Shown: in pieces, positions 47,259 to 56,518 of the stretch | How the letters are laid out: each line of letters starts with the position of its first letter | Numbering within the stretch: position 1 is the first letter of the stretch | Position numbers and translations under genes: made by a program | Assembly (NCBI RefSeq): GCF_007752935.1 | Contig: NZ_CP036319.1 | Coordinates: forward strand, 5,560,501-5,624,500 | Reading direction: 5' to 3' | Length of the DNA: 64,000 bases | Origin: Crateriforma conspicua | Lineage (GTDB): Bacteria; Planctomycetota; Planctomycetia; Pirellulales; Pirellulaceae | The notes under the pieces: model-generated | What the model was told of the DNA's origin: nothing | Databases searched by the model: none | Seen by the model: only the letters and a program-made list of their open reading frames with translations

Positions 47259-47427
47259 GCACGCAGGCGAAATATTCGAAACACCAGGAAGGATTCCTAT
47301 CGAAACCATCGTGCAATTTGCTTGCCAATTAAACACAAACAATCTTGTTTATGTGCTTAGCAAACGATGAGAAGGCAAATCTGAATGGCAAACAGGGAAC
47401 TCCTGATAGCCTCAACAGCTGACACAC

Positions 47428-47736
47428 TCAGCTCGACTCCACTAATTGTGAAAGCTCTTCATAATATTCCGTTTCCGGGAACATTTCATAGAAGTGGTGT
47501 AACAAATTTCGGACGCGAGCCAAGCGACCGCTACGCTTGAAGTCTTCGGAAGAATACTCGCGGGACTTCCAGCGAATGCACAGAAGGTACTGATTCGTCT
47601 TCTCGACGTTTCGCTGAACCGTATGACTCACATACCCATCTGCAGAAGTAAAAATGGACATTGCCTCTGCCAGTGCAAGCTGAAAGGCCTCTTTTTGCTT
47701 CGGCCTTACTTCCAATCGTGTAATCTCCAGTACCAT
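47428..47736 (-). CDS. Antibiotic biosynthesis monooxygenase (ABM) domain protein
   Basis: The protein has 102 residues. The dimeric alpha+beta ABM ferredoxin-like fold is indicated by VLEITRLEVRPKQKEAFQLALAEA, SADGYVSHTVQRNVEKTNQYLLCIRWKS and the C-terminal LLHHFYEMFPETEYYEEL, which fit small quinone-oxygenase-like or heme-degrading-like ABM proteins. No cofactor is needed by some members. The start at 47736 (MVLEITR) agrees with the family; the frame continues to 47778 with no homology. It is an orphan gene within transposon debris, probably laterally acquired cargo. The substrate is unknown. Confidence 0.75.
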   Translation of the reverse strand: MVLEITRLEVRPKQKEAFQLALAEAMSIFTSADGYVSHTVQRNVEKTNQYLLCIRWKSREYSSEDFKRSGRLARVRNLLHHFYEMFPETEYYEELSQLVESS

Positions 47737-49069
47737 CTTGGTTTCCGTGTTCGAAGAATTCTTTTGGGTACAGCACATCCTCCGCCAATGTCCCCGCGAA
47801 GTGTTGTCCAGTGAGACCTTCGTTCAGCGAAACATCGCATTGCGTGCAAGCTTCAAGGCCTCCATTTCGAGGCATCTGGTCGCGCCCACAACTTGCTAGC
47901 AACCCGACTCTGCCTCGTGACTTGGCTAACTCGAGTTGCAGGACCAACTGTATTTGTGATGACCAGGGTATCACGCGATTAGGAAATTAGCTGGGACGTG
48001 CGCATGAATTTCTGAACAGAATCCGTGTTATCAGGACCCCACTGAACACGCTTCAAGCCGACGCCGTCACAATCACTTTCTTTTTGATTTCTCCTATAAA
48101 ACGATCAGGACACCTCCCCCCAAAAGGAGTCGGTGAACACAGCAAGCCTGCGTGGCTCCAACTGACGCCAACCATGAAGATCCAGAATACAAAATGCGGA
48201 CATCAAGTGAAGGCAAAACAAACCTTCCAACCGCGTCTCCGGCCGTTTGCTCAAGCTGACTCCCCAGCGGTCCGGTTGCCACCTTTCACTCCAGCCAAAA
48301 TCGGGTCGCATGCCCCCACGCATTGAATCGTCACGATGCTGAACGGCGAACCGCCATGTTGACACGACTAGATATGTCGGGACGCCCCATCAACAGGAAC
48401 ACTTCAGCCCACCCGACATGCCCCGCAGAAGCAAGCCCGCACGATCTACGCGTAACTCGCCGCCCCAACACACCGCGGAGCCGACCTGGCCCACCATTCC
48501 TTTGCGACAGTTTCTCGCCTCCTGCTTCTTTTCCCGAGCGATCTCCAGTCTCGGCAAGTGCGAAACAGCTCCCGGCCAATACCCGTGCCAGGACCTAGCC
48601 CTGCCGGTCGCAAGCAGCGCCCGCTGCTCTTGGTTAGCCAACGATACAACTGCAAGACCACCGGGCAAAGAGACCTATGAGTGTGTCAAGCTCCTAGCGT
48701 GTGACCGATGCTTCACAAACGATCGCTTCGTACCTTCGCAAAGATTCGCCACTGTTCACCGCCCTGTCCAGTGAATTATGTGACCCACGCAATTGCACCG
48801 TGAGATGCATATGAAGAAAACGCCCGATCTTCTAGTCGAGTGCGGCTCCCCGGATACTCTTGCGTCACCTGAATCGAGTCGTTCGCACTGAGCGGCCGAA
48901 CCAGCTGCATCCGATATCAGCCGCGGTTGACGTCACGCAAACGACTCGTGCTCTGTGATTTTGAGGAGAAAGACCTCGGTGTCACCGGCGACGGCGAAGC
49001 CTTGCACTGACAAAAGTTGCCGTGCGGATCCGCTAGAAAACTTCAAGTATCCAATCGCATCAGGACAAC
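47737..49069 (+). other. 1.3-kb region with no convincing gene, upstream of the exosortase locus
   Basis: All open frames are short, lack family resemblance and mostly overlap each other. Notable items are a TATAAA (48095-48100), then AAAAGGAGT before a GTG at 48133 that opens a frame of only 10 codons, and mixed-composition sequence up to the exosortase start. A minus-strand frame at 48933-49136 ends in a plausible-looking sequence (AVAGDTEVFLLKITEHESFA) but runs under the exosortase start and has no known relatives that I recall. The region may hold a long leader for the polysaccharide operon, decayed genes, or both. Confidence 0.45.
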
Positions 49070-50011
49070 ATGAGTTCACTAAGTAGCGAAATGGGGCCAA
49101 AGCATGATGCCGCAATGGGGCTGCCGGACGAATCACGCGACATTGCGCCCATGCAAGTTTACGCTGTCGTTGGCGTCCTAGGACTAGTCATTGGCTGGAC
49201 CTACCACCAGGAGGTCTCCAAACTGGTGGAACGATGGTGGTCGAACTCTGACTATGTCCACGGATTTCTTGTCATACCGTTTGCCGTCTATTTGGCGTGG
49301 TCAAGACGATCGATGATACCCGCCAAGGCAAAAGGAACATTTTGGGGAATCACCCTTGTTCTGGCCGCAGTGGGACTACGTTGCTTTTCAGCCTATATGT
49401 CGGATCCCATTTTGGCACCAGCCTCACTGGTCATTTGCCTATTTGGCGTCGCGATGTGCTGGGGAGGCTTGCGTTATTGCCTTTGGTTGTGGCCTTCATT
49501 TATCTTTCTGCTGTTCATGATTCCCTTACCGAACTTCATGGAAAGCTGGGGCAACCTGGTTCTTCAGCGAGTTGCCACCGTGTCGAGCACGGGCGTTCTG
49601 CAAACTTTGGGAGTCCCAGCCGCTTCATTTGGCAACGTCATTCTGTTGAGCAATGCAGAGCTTGGTGTTGAAGAGGCTTGCTCGGGCCTGCGTTCCACCG
49701 TCTTATTTTTGGCAGTCAGCGCCGGAGCAGCATTCCTATTGAAATCAGCCCCCGAACGTTTGGCCGTGTTATTAGCCGCCATACCGGCGGCCGTCATCGC
49801 CAATATTGTACGTATTGTCGCCACGGGCTTGCTTTACCAATTTGGGTCGGCGGAACTTGCCTCCGCGGTCTTTCATGACTTCTTCGGTTTCTTAATGCTT
49901 CCATTGGCTGCCGGAATGGTCTATGGCGTGGTTCTTCTTGTTCAGATGCTCTTAGTGCCTACCGAAGATGAAGGCCCATTGTTGATGGACACTTCTATCG
50001 CTACCGGCTGA
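49070..50011 (+). CDS. Exosortase (EpsH/Xrt family, planctomycete type)
   Basis: The 313-residue integral membrane protein has about eight hydrophobic segments. The exosortase catalytic triad is clear: Cys204 in VEEACSGLRST, Arg248 in IANIVRIVATG and His269 in VFHDFFGF. Exosortases are cysteine transpeptidase-like enzymes that process C-terminal PEP-CTERM-type sorting signals and are linked to exopolysaccharide loci. An EpsI-like gene two genes downstream supports this; in planctomycetes a similar pairing is often named exosortase U, an assignment I cannot confirm here. The start could alternatively be the ATG at 49115. It heads a rightward EPS operon. Confidence 0.9.
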   Translation: MSSLSSEMGPKHDAAMGLPDESRDIAPMQVYAVVGVLGLVIGWTYHQEVSKLVERWWSNSDYVHGFLVIPFAVYLAWSRRSMIPAKAKGTFWGITLVLAAVGLRCFSAYMSDPILAPASLVICLFGVAMCWGGLRYCLWLWPSFIFLLFMIPLPNFMESWGNLVLQRVATVSSTGVLQTLGVPAASFGNVILLSNAELGVEEACSGLRSTVLFLAVSAGAAFLLKSAPERLAVLLAAIPAAVIANIVRIVATGLLYQFGSAELASAVFHDFFGFLMLPLAAGMVYGVVLLVQMLLVPTEDEGPLLMDTSIATG

Positions 50012-50037
50012 AACACTGCATCACCCAAATTTTCAAG

Positions 50038-50100
50038 CGAGGCGGGAGCTGAATTGGGGGCAAGCTGATTTCGATCATCTACAAAGAGGCCCCCGCCTCG
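50038..50100 (+). repeat. Inverted repeat between exosortase and tyrosine-kinase genes
   Basis: CGAGGCGGG (50038-50046) and CCCGCCTCG (50092-50100) are perfect inverted repeats with a 45-base loop that itself holds a GGGGGC/GCCCCC-type pairing option. It sits in the 163-base gap after the exosortase stop. It could attenuate or stabilise the operon mRNA. Confidence 0.35.
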
Positions 50101-50174
50101 CCTTTGTGCCGCACCTTGCTCGCGGTGAATACCTTCCCGCGCTGCAAACCCCAAAAACACATTGACTGATTAGC

Positions 50175-52451
50175 GTGAGCACCGCAGTACACGAAAGAAA
50201 TGGGCTGGCTTCCCAACATGGCGTTGGTGATCTATTTCCAAACATGCCGACGGTGACGAATCCGGTCCCAGCCGGACTTCAGCCGACGGATATCCTACAC
50301 AGCCTTCGCCGCGTCGGATGGATGTCTGTGTTGATGTCGATTCCATTGGCCGCCGTTTTTGGGACCGCAGCCTTTCTGTCACAGTCCCCCAAGTACACGT
50401 CTTCGGCACTGCTGCAACTTTCGTCTACGGACAACAGTCTCGTGTTTGATGGAGACGGGGAAGATAGCGAGTTTGAGCTATTTCAAGGAACACAGCGAGA
50501 GCTTGTCAAGAGTCGATTGGTAATGACAGCAGCTTTGCGAGACCCAACACTTTCGGATAGCCGCGTGGTCCGTGAAGAAGAGTTTCCTGTCGAATGGATG
50601 CTTGAAAACATCAAAGTCGATACGCCCAAACAGACGGAGATCATGACGATCTCTACTTCGGAAATAGATCCTGAAGAAGCGATTGAATTGGTCAACTCGG
50701 TCGTCGACGCATTCTTGGTACAGGTCGTCAACCGAGAGCGTTCCACACGTCAAGCGCGTCTCGATAGCATCGAACGAGTGTTTGACGAAAAAGACGCTGA
50801 ACTGCGGCGAAAACGACGAGACCTGAAATCCTTGGCTGAGCGATTGGGTACCAGTGATTCCGAGGTCCTGTCCATCGCCCAACAATTTTTGATGCAAGAA
50901 CTCGGCGATGTGCGTTCTCAACTCATCTCCATTCAGCTGCGAAAATGGACCGCTCAAGCCACCCTGCGGTCACTTGACGCGATGGACCTGCAGACCGAAC
51001 ACACCACAGAGAAAGATGAAGAGGTACCGCTGGACGAAGTGCAGGCGGCATTATTGAACGATCCGATCTATGTCGAATTAATGAGAGATCGGCTTAACGC
51101 TTTTCGACTTCAATCGGAAGCGGAATCGGCGATGAAGGAAACGGGCAAAACATCAACCTTTCACGAATTGCGTGGTTTTGTAGATTCGGAACTTGAATCC
51201 CGCAAGCAACAAATCCAGGACGAACTTAAAGAACTGGCGCCTCTGCGACGAAGCCAACAGGAATTTCGGACACGGCAGGAACGGGAACAGGAGAGATCTC
51301 GTATTGCCGCTGAAGTCGAAGTTCTGGATCAACTGGAGAATCAACTCCAAACACAAGCAGATACGCTAAAGAAGGAATTTGGAAGCATTGGAAATCAGTC
51401 CGTTGACATCGAGATGATGCGACGCGAGATATCTCAGCTGGACGAGGTCCTAGGAGTTATTGCGCAGCAACGTGAGCAATTGCGAGTGGAATTGCGATCC
51501 CGGCCCAGAGTGGAGGTACTGCAGCGTGCGGAGGAAGCAGAGCCGAGCGGCAGCATGAAGCGTGTCGCCCTAGCTGGTATGGGAAGCCTGGCAGGGCTAA
51601 TCATCCCGCTGGGGCTGTGCATTGGATTTGACCTGCTACAGAATCGGGTGAATTCAGCGGCCAGCCTCGGTCAGAAGACAGGAATTCGGTTGCTCAGCTC
51701 TATTCCCCTCGTGCCGATTCGAAGTATCGGCGGGAAGAATCGCCGTTCCAAACGCAGCCTTTTCTGGCAACACCGGCTTTCAGAGTCCATGAAGCGACTT
51801 GCCAGTCGTATTAACAACAGCCTTCCGTCAAACCGCGGACAAATGCTGATCGTCACCAGTGCGAACAGAAACGAGGGCAGAACGACCGTCTCAACACAAT
51901 TGGCAACTGCTTTGGCCAAAAGTGGGCGTAACGTACTTCTTGTCGACGCCGACTTTCGCAAACCTGCTATACATCGCGTCTATGGTGTTCCCCAGTCACC
52001 GGGACTTTCCGAAGTGTTCCGTGGCGAAGTCGAAGCACACACCGTCGTCCACAAGACGGAACAAGACCGGCTGCAAGCCCTGACAGTCGGGGCGCCCTGC
52101 GAGACAACCCTTCAAATTCTCGCTCAAGACAAACTGTCGTCACATCTTAAAGAAATTCGAACTCTCGCGGACATCGTTGTCGTCGATGGGGGCCCCGTCC
52201 TCAGTGCCGCAGACATGGAATGCGTCAGTCCACATGTCGATGGTGTCGTCATCGTCGCTCGTCGTGACGTCTCACGCGTTGGCGACATCCAGGTGGCTAT
52301 CGATCACCTCCGAATGGCGGAGACCCACGTCTGCGGCGCCGTGGTTGTAGAACCGCTTAAAAGCGATGCGAAACCCGGGAAACACGCCGACCTTGGCACG
52401 TCCCCTGGCCGTCGTCACGTAGACACATCCCGAAGAGAAGCGCCGGCATAA
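50175..52451 (+). CDS. Polysaccharide chain-length/BY-kinase-like protein with variant P-loop
   Basis: The protein has 758 residues. A Wzz-type domain begins after TM1 (about 50-70) and leads into long coiled coils (about 190-460, Gln/Glu/Arg-rich). TM2 lies near 460-485 (VALAGMGSLAGLIIPLGLCI), followed by a cytosolic ATPase domain from about 555. Walker A reads SANRNEGRTTVS (Arg where BY-kinases usually have Lys), Walker A' VLLVDADFRKP is intact, and Walker B is IVVVDGGPV. The C-terminal tail has no Tyr cluster. It resembles fused Wzc/ExoP proteins that control exopolysaccharide polymerisation; kinase activity is doubtful. The start is GTG at 50175. Confidence 0.87.
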   Translation: MSTAVHERNGLASQHGVGDLFPNMPTVTNPVPAGLQPTDILHSLRRVGWMSVLMSIPLAAVFGTAAFLSQSPKYTSSALLQLSSTDNSLVFDGDGEDSEFELFQGTQRELVKSRLVMTAALRDPTLSDSRVVREEEFPVEWMLENIKVDTPKQTEIMTISTSEIDPEEAIELVNSVVDAFLVQVVNRERSTRQARLDSIERVFDEKDAELRRKRRDLKSLAERLGTSDSEVLSIAQQFLMQELGDVRSQLISIQLRKWTAQATLRSLDAMDLQTEHTTEKDEEVPLDEVQAALLNDPIYVELMRDRLNAFRLQSEAESAMKETGKTSTFHELRGFVDSELESRKQQIQDELKELAPLRRSQQEFRTRQEREQERSRIAAEVEVLDQLENQLQTQADTLKKEFGSIGNQSVDIEMMRREISQLDEVLGVIAQQREQLRVELRSRPRVEVLQRAEEAEPSGSMKRVALAGMGSLAGLIIPLGLCIGFDLLQNRVNSAASLGQKTGIRLLSSIPLVPIRSIGGKNRRSKRSLFWQHRLSESMKRLASRINNSLPSNRGQMLIVTSANRNEGRTTVSTQLATALAKSGRNVLLVDADFRKPAIHRVYGVPQSPGLSEVFRGEVEAHTVVHKTEQDRLQALTVGAPCETTLQILAQDKLSSHLKEIRTLADIVVVDGGPVLSAADMECVSPHVDGVVIVARRDVSRVGDIQVAIDHLRMAETHVCGAVVVEPLKSDAKPGKHADLGTSPGRRHVDTSRREAPA

Positions 52452-52489
52452 AGTTGTTGAAATCAGTGAACCATTCGAAAGATGCCAAC

Positions 52490-53167
52490 ATGGCATCCTT
52501 CGAATCTTCAAGTCTCAAGAGGCAATCGATGGGAATGGTAAGTCGTGCTGTGATCGTATGCTTGGTTTTGGTTTGCGGGCATTTTGTTGTGGAGTATGTC
52601 AAAGATGGATACTCGTTTGGCAAAGTGGTTCCACCCACGACCGACCTAAAGGATAGCCCGCTGACATTCGCCGGTTGGCAGGGCGAAGACCTCCCCGAGG
52701 ATCCAAGACTCCGCGAAATCCTGTGTGCCAAATCTGGCATCGACCGTCTATATCGAAAACGTGATGGATCGCGGGTCCTAATTCATGGTGTCTGGACAGA
52801 CGACTACCTGAAATTGCACTTTCCGCAGCAGTGCTATCGAGAATCGGGATGGGAGCAAGTGGATTCGATCGACGTGAAGCTAAATCCGAAGGACTTTGAT
52901 AACTTCACCGGACGGATCATCACGTTCGCGCAGGGTGACCGCAAAATCCAAGTACTCTACTGGTTCCAGCTTGGCCCATACACTTTTCTTGACCGATTCC
53001 AGCATCGCATGTTACGCCGCCAAGTGTGCTGGGGACAAAAGGAGTGGCCGCCGCTAATGAAGTTCATGCTTGAAACACCATACGATCCGGTGCGACGTTC
53101 CGGCGAATCGCTCGTGGAGTTCGCGGAACAGTTCTATTGCCACGCAATGGAATCCGAAGAAAGCTGA
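52490..53167 (+). CDS. EpsI-family (DUF3485) exosortase-associated protein
   Basis: The protein has 225 residues from the chosen ATG. One N-terminal membrane helix (VSRAVIVCLVLVCGHFVVEYV) precedes a domain with FAGWQGEDLPEDPRLREIL, VLIHGVWTDDYLKLHFPQQCYRESGWEQV and VLYWFQLGPYTFLDRF, the EpsI pattern (Pro-Gln-Cys-Tyr followed later by W[FY]). EpsI proteins occur with exosortases, sometimes fused to them, and are needed for exopolysaccharide export by an unknown mechanism. The frame begins at a TTG (52454), 3 bases after the kinase gene stop, which is an alternative start. It shares the operon with the exosortase. Confidence 0.84.
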   Translation: MASFESSSLKRQSMGMVSRAVIVCLVLVCGHFVVEYVKDGYSFGKVVPPTTDLKDSPLTFAGWQGEDLPEDPRLREILCAKSGIDRLYRKRDGSRVLIHGVWTDDYLKLHFPQQCYRESGWEQVDSIDVKLNPKDFDNFTGRIITFAQGDRKIQVLYWFQLGPYTFLDRFQHRMLRRQVCWGQKEWPPLMKFMLETPYDPVRRSGESLVEFAEQFYCHAMESEES

Positions 53168-53207
53168 ATCGCTGACAATTCTGGATCGAGCAAAAAGCAC
53201 CTACAGC

Positions 53208-55100
53208 ATGGCTTCCAAATTGCAAACGATGGAAGAACCGAGAGACGTAGCGCAGCACTTTCTGGTAAGGCACCGACAGATCTTGCTGCCACTGTTGCAT
53301 GTCGGAATTTTCTCTGCCACGTACCTTTCGGCGTTTCTCTTGCGTTTTGATTTCAATATCCCTTCCACCTTCGTTGTGTCCATTAAGGCGACCCTTCCGG
53401 CGGTCGTGATGATCAAGTTGATCGTGTTCGCGATTTCCGGACAACTCAGTGGCTGGTGGCGAACTCTCGCGTTTCGAGACCTATTGGGGGTTTCGCTTGC
53501 AAGTGTCTTGTCACTTGCGACCTTGGGTGCAGCGGCATATTTCTCCAACAGCATTACAGTTCCGCAAAGCGTACTCGTCCTTGATGCCTTGCTCACCCTG
53601 CTGTTCATTGGCGGTCTACGGTCCAGTATTCGCACCTTTGCTGAGTTCGTTCAGCCGGTTTTGGCTACCAACAGGTATAAACGTGCTGCATTGCTGGGCA
53701 CCGACGAAGAAACGATTTTCCTGGCAAGTCAAATTCAGTCACACGGCAGACTTTCACTTAACGTCTGCGGGCTCATTTCCATCTCTCCACAAAAGAGGAA
53801 CAAGCATCTTCCAAGCGGGCTCGCGATACTTGGAAACTTGCGAGAACTTCGCAACGTGATCCAAGACAGCCGTATCGAGACCCTGCTAGTTCATACGGAG
53901 ATCCTTGACGGCCGTGATATGCGATGGGTAATGGATGAATGCAATGCACTCGGCACGCAGCTACAAATCGTCCCTCGCTTCGAAGATCGAATGCATGGCA
54001 AAGGAAAAATTCCGACTCGCGAGATTCGCATCGACGATCTCTTGCGTCGCGATGAAGCAAAGCTTGACCTTCAAAGTATTGCCGAGATCGTGTCAGGAAA
54101 GTGTGTCTTGGTAACCGGTGCTGGCGGCAGTATTGGATCAGAGATTTGCCGTCAATTGATTCGCTTTGAACCCAAACAGCTGATACTGCTGGGGCGCGGC
54201 GAGAATCGCATCTATCACATCGAGCAAGAGTTGCGACACCAAGTAACAGCGACAAAACTAGAACCGGTGATCGCCGACATTCGAGATGCGCACACGATAC
54301 AAGCGGTCTTTGAACAATACCGACCCGACTGTGTGTTCCATGCGGCTGCCCACAAGCACGTTCCGCTCATGGAGCGAAGTATCCGCGAGGCCATTGTCAA
54401 TAATGTGGTTGGCACCCGGACGGTATGCGATGCGGCGGATCGTTTTGGCGTGTCCCGCTTCGTGATGATCTCGAGCGACAAAGCGGTCCATCCCACAAGC
54501 GTCATGGGCGCGTCAAAGCGGGCTGCTGAAATGTACGTCCAGTGCATCTCACGTCGATCAAGTACGCGGTTTATGACGGTGCGATTTGGGAACGTCCTGG
54601 GATCCGCCGGGAGCGTTGTTCCGTTATTCAAAAGGCAAATTGCCGAAGGCGGTCCGATCACGGTTACTGACGCTCGAATGACTCGATTTTTCATGACGAT
54701 CCCCGAGGCTTCTCAACTGGTCCTGCAGGCGTCCACACTCGGAAAAGGCGGCGACTTGTTTGTCCTCGATATGGGATCGCCCATACGCATCGTCGACCTC
54801 GCGAAAGACATGATCCGACTGTCCGGGTTGCCCGAGAACGCGATTGAAATCGTCTTCACCGGCGTGCGTCCTGGGGAAAAGATGCATGAAGAGTTGGCTG
54901 ACGACGATGGGATGATTTCGCCCACAAGCCATCCCAAAATCATGTCGATCCAGCCAGTCCCGGTCGATGAAGTCGCCTTCAAAGAAGCCGTAAAGAAGAT
55001 GCTTGAATACGAAGGCGATCCAAGTCTCGTTCGACAAAAACTACTTCGAATCGACGAAGTAAGATTTGCTGATTCAAAATTCGAAAAGATTCATTCGTAA
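53208..55100 (+). CDS. CapD/FlaA1-type nucleotide-sugar dehydratase/epimerase, membrane-bound
   Basis: The protein has 630 residues. Four N-terminal transmembrane helices (about 25-135) precede a CoA-binding-like domain (about 150-270) and a short-chain dehydrogenase domain starting at VLVTGAGGSIGSEICRQL near residue 300. The active-site region is MISSDKAVHPTSVMGASKRAAEMY (Lys of the MGASK motif), with RFGNVLGSAGSVVPLF and TRFFMTIPEASQLVLQA downstream, all typical of WbpM/CapD C6 dehydratases that act on UDP-GlcNAc. It would supply an amino-deoxysugar for the polysaccharide. ATG at 53208 is chosen because the open frame upstream lies inside the EpsI gene. Confidence 0.92.
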   Translation: MASKLQTMEEPRDVAQHFLVRHRQILLPLLHVGIFSATYLSAFLLRFDFNIPSTFVVSIKATLPAVVMIKLIVFAISGQLSGWWRTLAFRDLLGVSLASVLSLATLGAAAYFSNSITVPQSVLVLDALLTLLFIGGLRSSIRTFAEFVQPVLATNRYKRAALLGTDEETIFLASQIQSHGRLSLNVCGLISISPQKRNKHLPSGLAILGNLRELRNVIQDSRIETLLVHTEILDGRDMRWVMDECNALGTQLQIVPRFEDRMHGKGKIPTREIRIDDLLRRDEAKLDLQSIAEIVSGKCVLVTGAGGSIGSEICRQLIRFEPKQLILLGRGENRIYHIEQELRHQVTATKLEPVIADIRDAHTIQAVFEQYRPDCVFHAAAHKHVPLMERSIREAIVNNVVGTRTVCDAADRFGVSRFVMISSDKAVHPTSVMGASKRAAEMYVQCISRRSSTRFMTVRFGNVLGSAGSVVPLFKRQIAEGGPITVTDARMTRFFMTIPEASQLVLQASTLGKGGDLFVLDMGSPIRIVDLAKDMIRLSGLPENAIEIVFTGVRPGEKMHEELADDDGMISPTSHPKIMSIQPVPVDEVAFKEAVKKMLEYEGDPSLVRQKLLRIDEVRFADSKFEKIHS

Positions 55101-55146
55101 CGACCCACTAGAGAAAGCAACGAGCACTATCGAACCACAGATCAAA

Positions 55147-55979
55147 ACTAATGCAGAGGAATTTCGGTCTGCCGTCGTCAATCTGGCGGAAATTTTCGGC
55201 ATGATCGGCCTTGTTTGTGCTGGCCTTCCTCTGATTGATGCATTTGTCAAATCGGGCTTTCGTTATCAGTGGCTTAACGCTGATCCGAAGAAGGTCGAAC
55301 TCCTGAATTCAGACCAGAACTATGCTGAAAAATATGATTCCGACGCGATTAAAGAGCAATTTCCGTACAAGACATTATGGGACGCCGACAGATATGTCGG
55401 CGATTGACAAGTTGATGAAGTCTTTGTCGTTGTTCCCACGCCGCTTTTGGATTGCCGTGATCCCGACCAAACCCAGAATGAATCCACGACGCGAGTGACC
55501 ACGAAACGTCTTCTTGAGGGGCATCTGATTGTCCTGGAAAGCACAACCCTTCCGACGACCACTCGAGATGCCATGGTTCACTTTCCTGAGAAAAACACGA
55601 AGGGGTTGAACAGCGTAGAAGATTGCTTCGTCGCCTATAGTCCTGAACGGGACGATTTAGGAAATCCAGTTTATGCATCTACCAATATCCTAAAGGTTGT
55701 CGTTGGCTTCGACGCGACCAGCCGAGAACTGGCGTGTGCACTGTGAGCGCATGCCGTCGTAGGTGTCGTTCCCGTCGATTCAATCGAGATTGCAGAGGCC
55801 TTCAACATCTTCGAAAACACCTACCGGGCGGTGAACATCGGACTGGTGAATGAATTGAAGGCACTGTTCGATTCGATGGGCAGATACGTTTGGTCTGTCA
55901 TCGATGCAGCCAAGACCAAGCCCCTTGGCTTTCAAACACCTTTTTTGGGGTCCATCCGGGAAGCCTGTGGGTTCGGGTG
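55147..55979 (+). pseudogene. Decayed nucleotide-sugar dehydrogenase (WecC/WbpA type)
   Basis: One reading frame carries the family from the NAD domain (EIFGMIGLVCAGLPLIDAF, a damaged form of GVIGLGYVGLPLA) through VFVVVPTPL, VLESTTLPTTTRD, EDCFVAYSPERDDLGNP and NTYRAVNIGLVNELKALFD to KPLGFQ. It is interrupted by TGA at 55405-55407 and again at 55744-55746 without any frame change. Homology stops near 55940, where the catalytic-Cys region (GGHCIPIDP) should follow. The glycine-rich loop is altered and no proper start codon is visible. It once oxidised a UDP-HexNAc to the uronic acid. It is probably cut off by the ISL3-type element to its right. Confidence 0.82.
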
Positions 55980-56201
55980 AATCTTCCGGCAAAGAGAGCA
56001 CGGATGCGGGAAACTAAATTTTTGCTATAGACCCTCGGTCTCGAAGATACGTGGTTCGTCGCGCACGTCATGCTTTCCACCGAATCTAGCAAAATGATGT
56101 ATTTGTCGAGCATCCCGAAAGCACTACTGGCGTGCTCCCCAAAAACTGGTCCATGAGTTATGAGAGTGTACCGGCCAATAACGGCCAAGGAGACTCTCGA
56201 G

Positions 56202-56486
56202 ATGAAACAAGCACGAAAGCGACGTAAGCCCGAACAGATCGTCAAGGCGATCGCCGAGGGTGAAGCCATGTTGGCCGCCGGCAAGAGCCTGGCGGAGGTG
56301 TACCAGAAGCTTGGGATTGTTGAATCGACCTGGATGCGATGGAAGAAGCAGTACGGCGGCATGAAGTCCGATGAGGCTCGACGGCTTCGCGAACTCGAAA
56401 TCGAGAACCAGAAGCTCAAAGAACTGCTGGCCGAAGCAGAACTCGATAAGCGAATGCTCAAGGTGATCGCTGAGGGAAACTTCTAA
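56202..56486 (+). CDS. IS3-family transposase OrfA (helix-turn-helix subunit)
   Basis: The protein has 94 residues. The basic N-terminus (MKQARKRRKPEQIVKAIAEGEAML) and GKSLAEVYQKLGIVESTWMRWKKQYGGM form the helix-turn-helix that binds the element ends, followed by a leucine-rich coiled coil (ELEIENQKLKELLAEAELDKRML). ATG at 56202 has AAGGAG nine bases upstream and is preferred over the ATG at 56160, which is inside the terminal repeat. Near its end the heptamer GGGAAAC (56474-56480, read G-GGA-AAC in frame) would allow a -1 shift into the OrfB frame. Confidence 0.92.
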   Translation: MKQARKRRKPEQIVKAIAEGEAMLAAGKSLAEVYQKLGIVESTWMRWKKQYGGMKSDEARRLRELEIENQKLKELLAEAELDKRMLKVIAEGNF

Positions 56487-56518
56487 GCCCGACGCGTCGC
56501 CGTGAAGCAGCCTGCAAG

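Noticed and set aside
48331-48774. Several 70-120 residue frames in the gene-poor region
   Set aside because: They overlap each other on both strands, are Pro/Arg/Ser-rich and lack ribosome sites or family resemblance.
55405-55746. Selenocysteine or stop-codon readthrough at the two in-frame TGA codons of the dehydrogenase
   Set aside because: Neither position corresponds to the catalytic Cys, no hairpin of SECIS type was seen after them, the glycine loop is damaged and the 3' end is missing; pseudogene is simpler.
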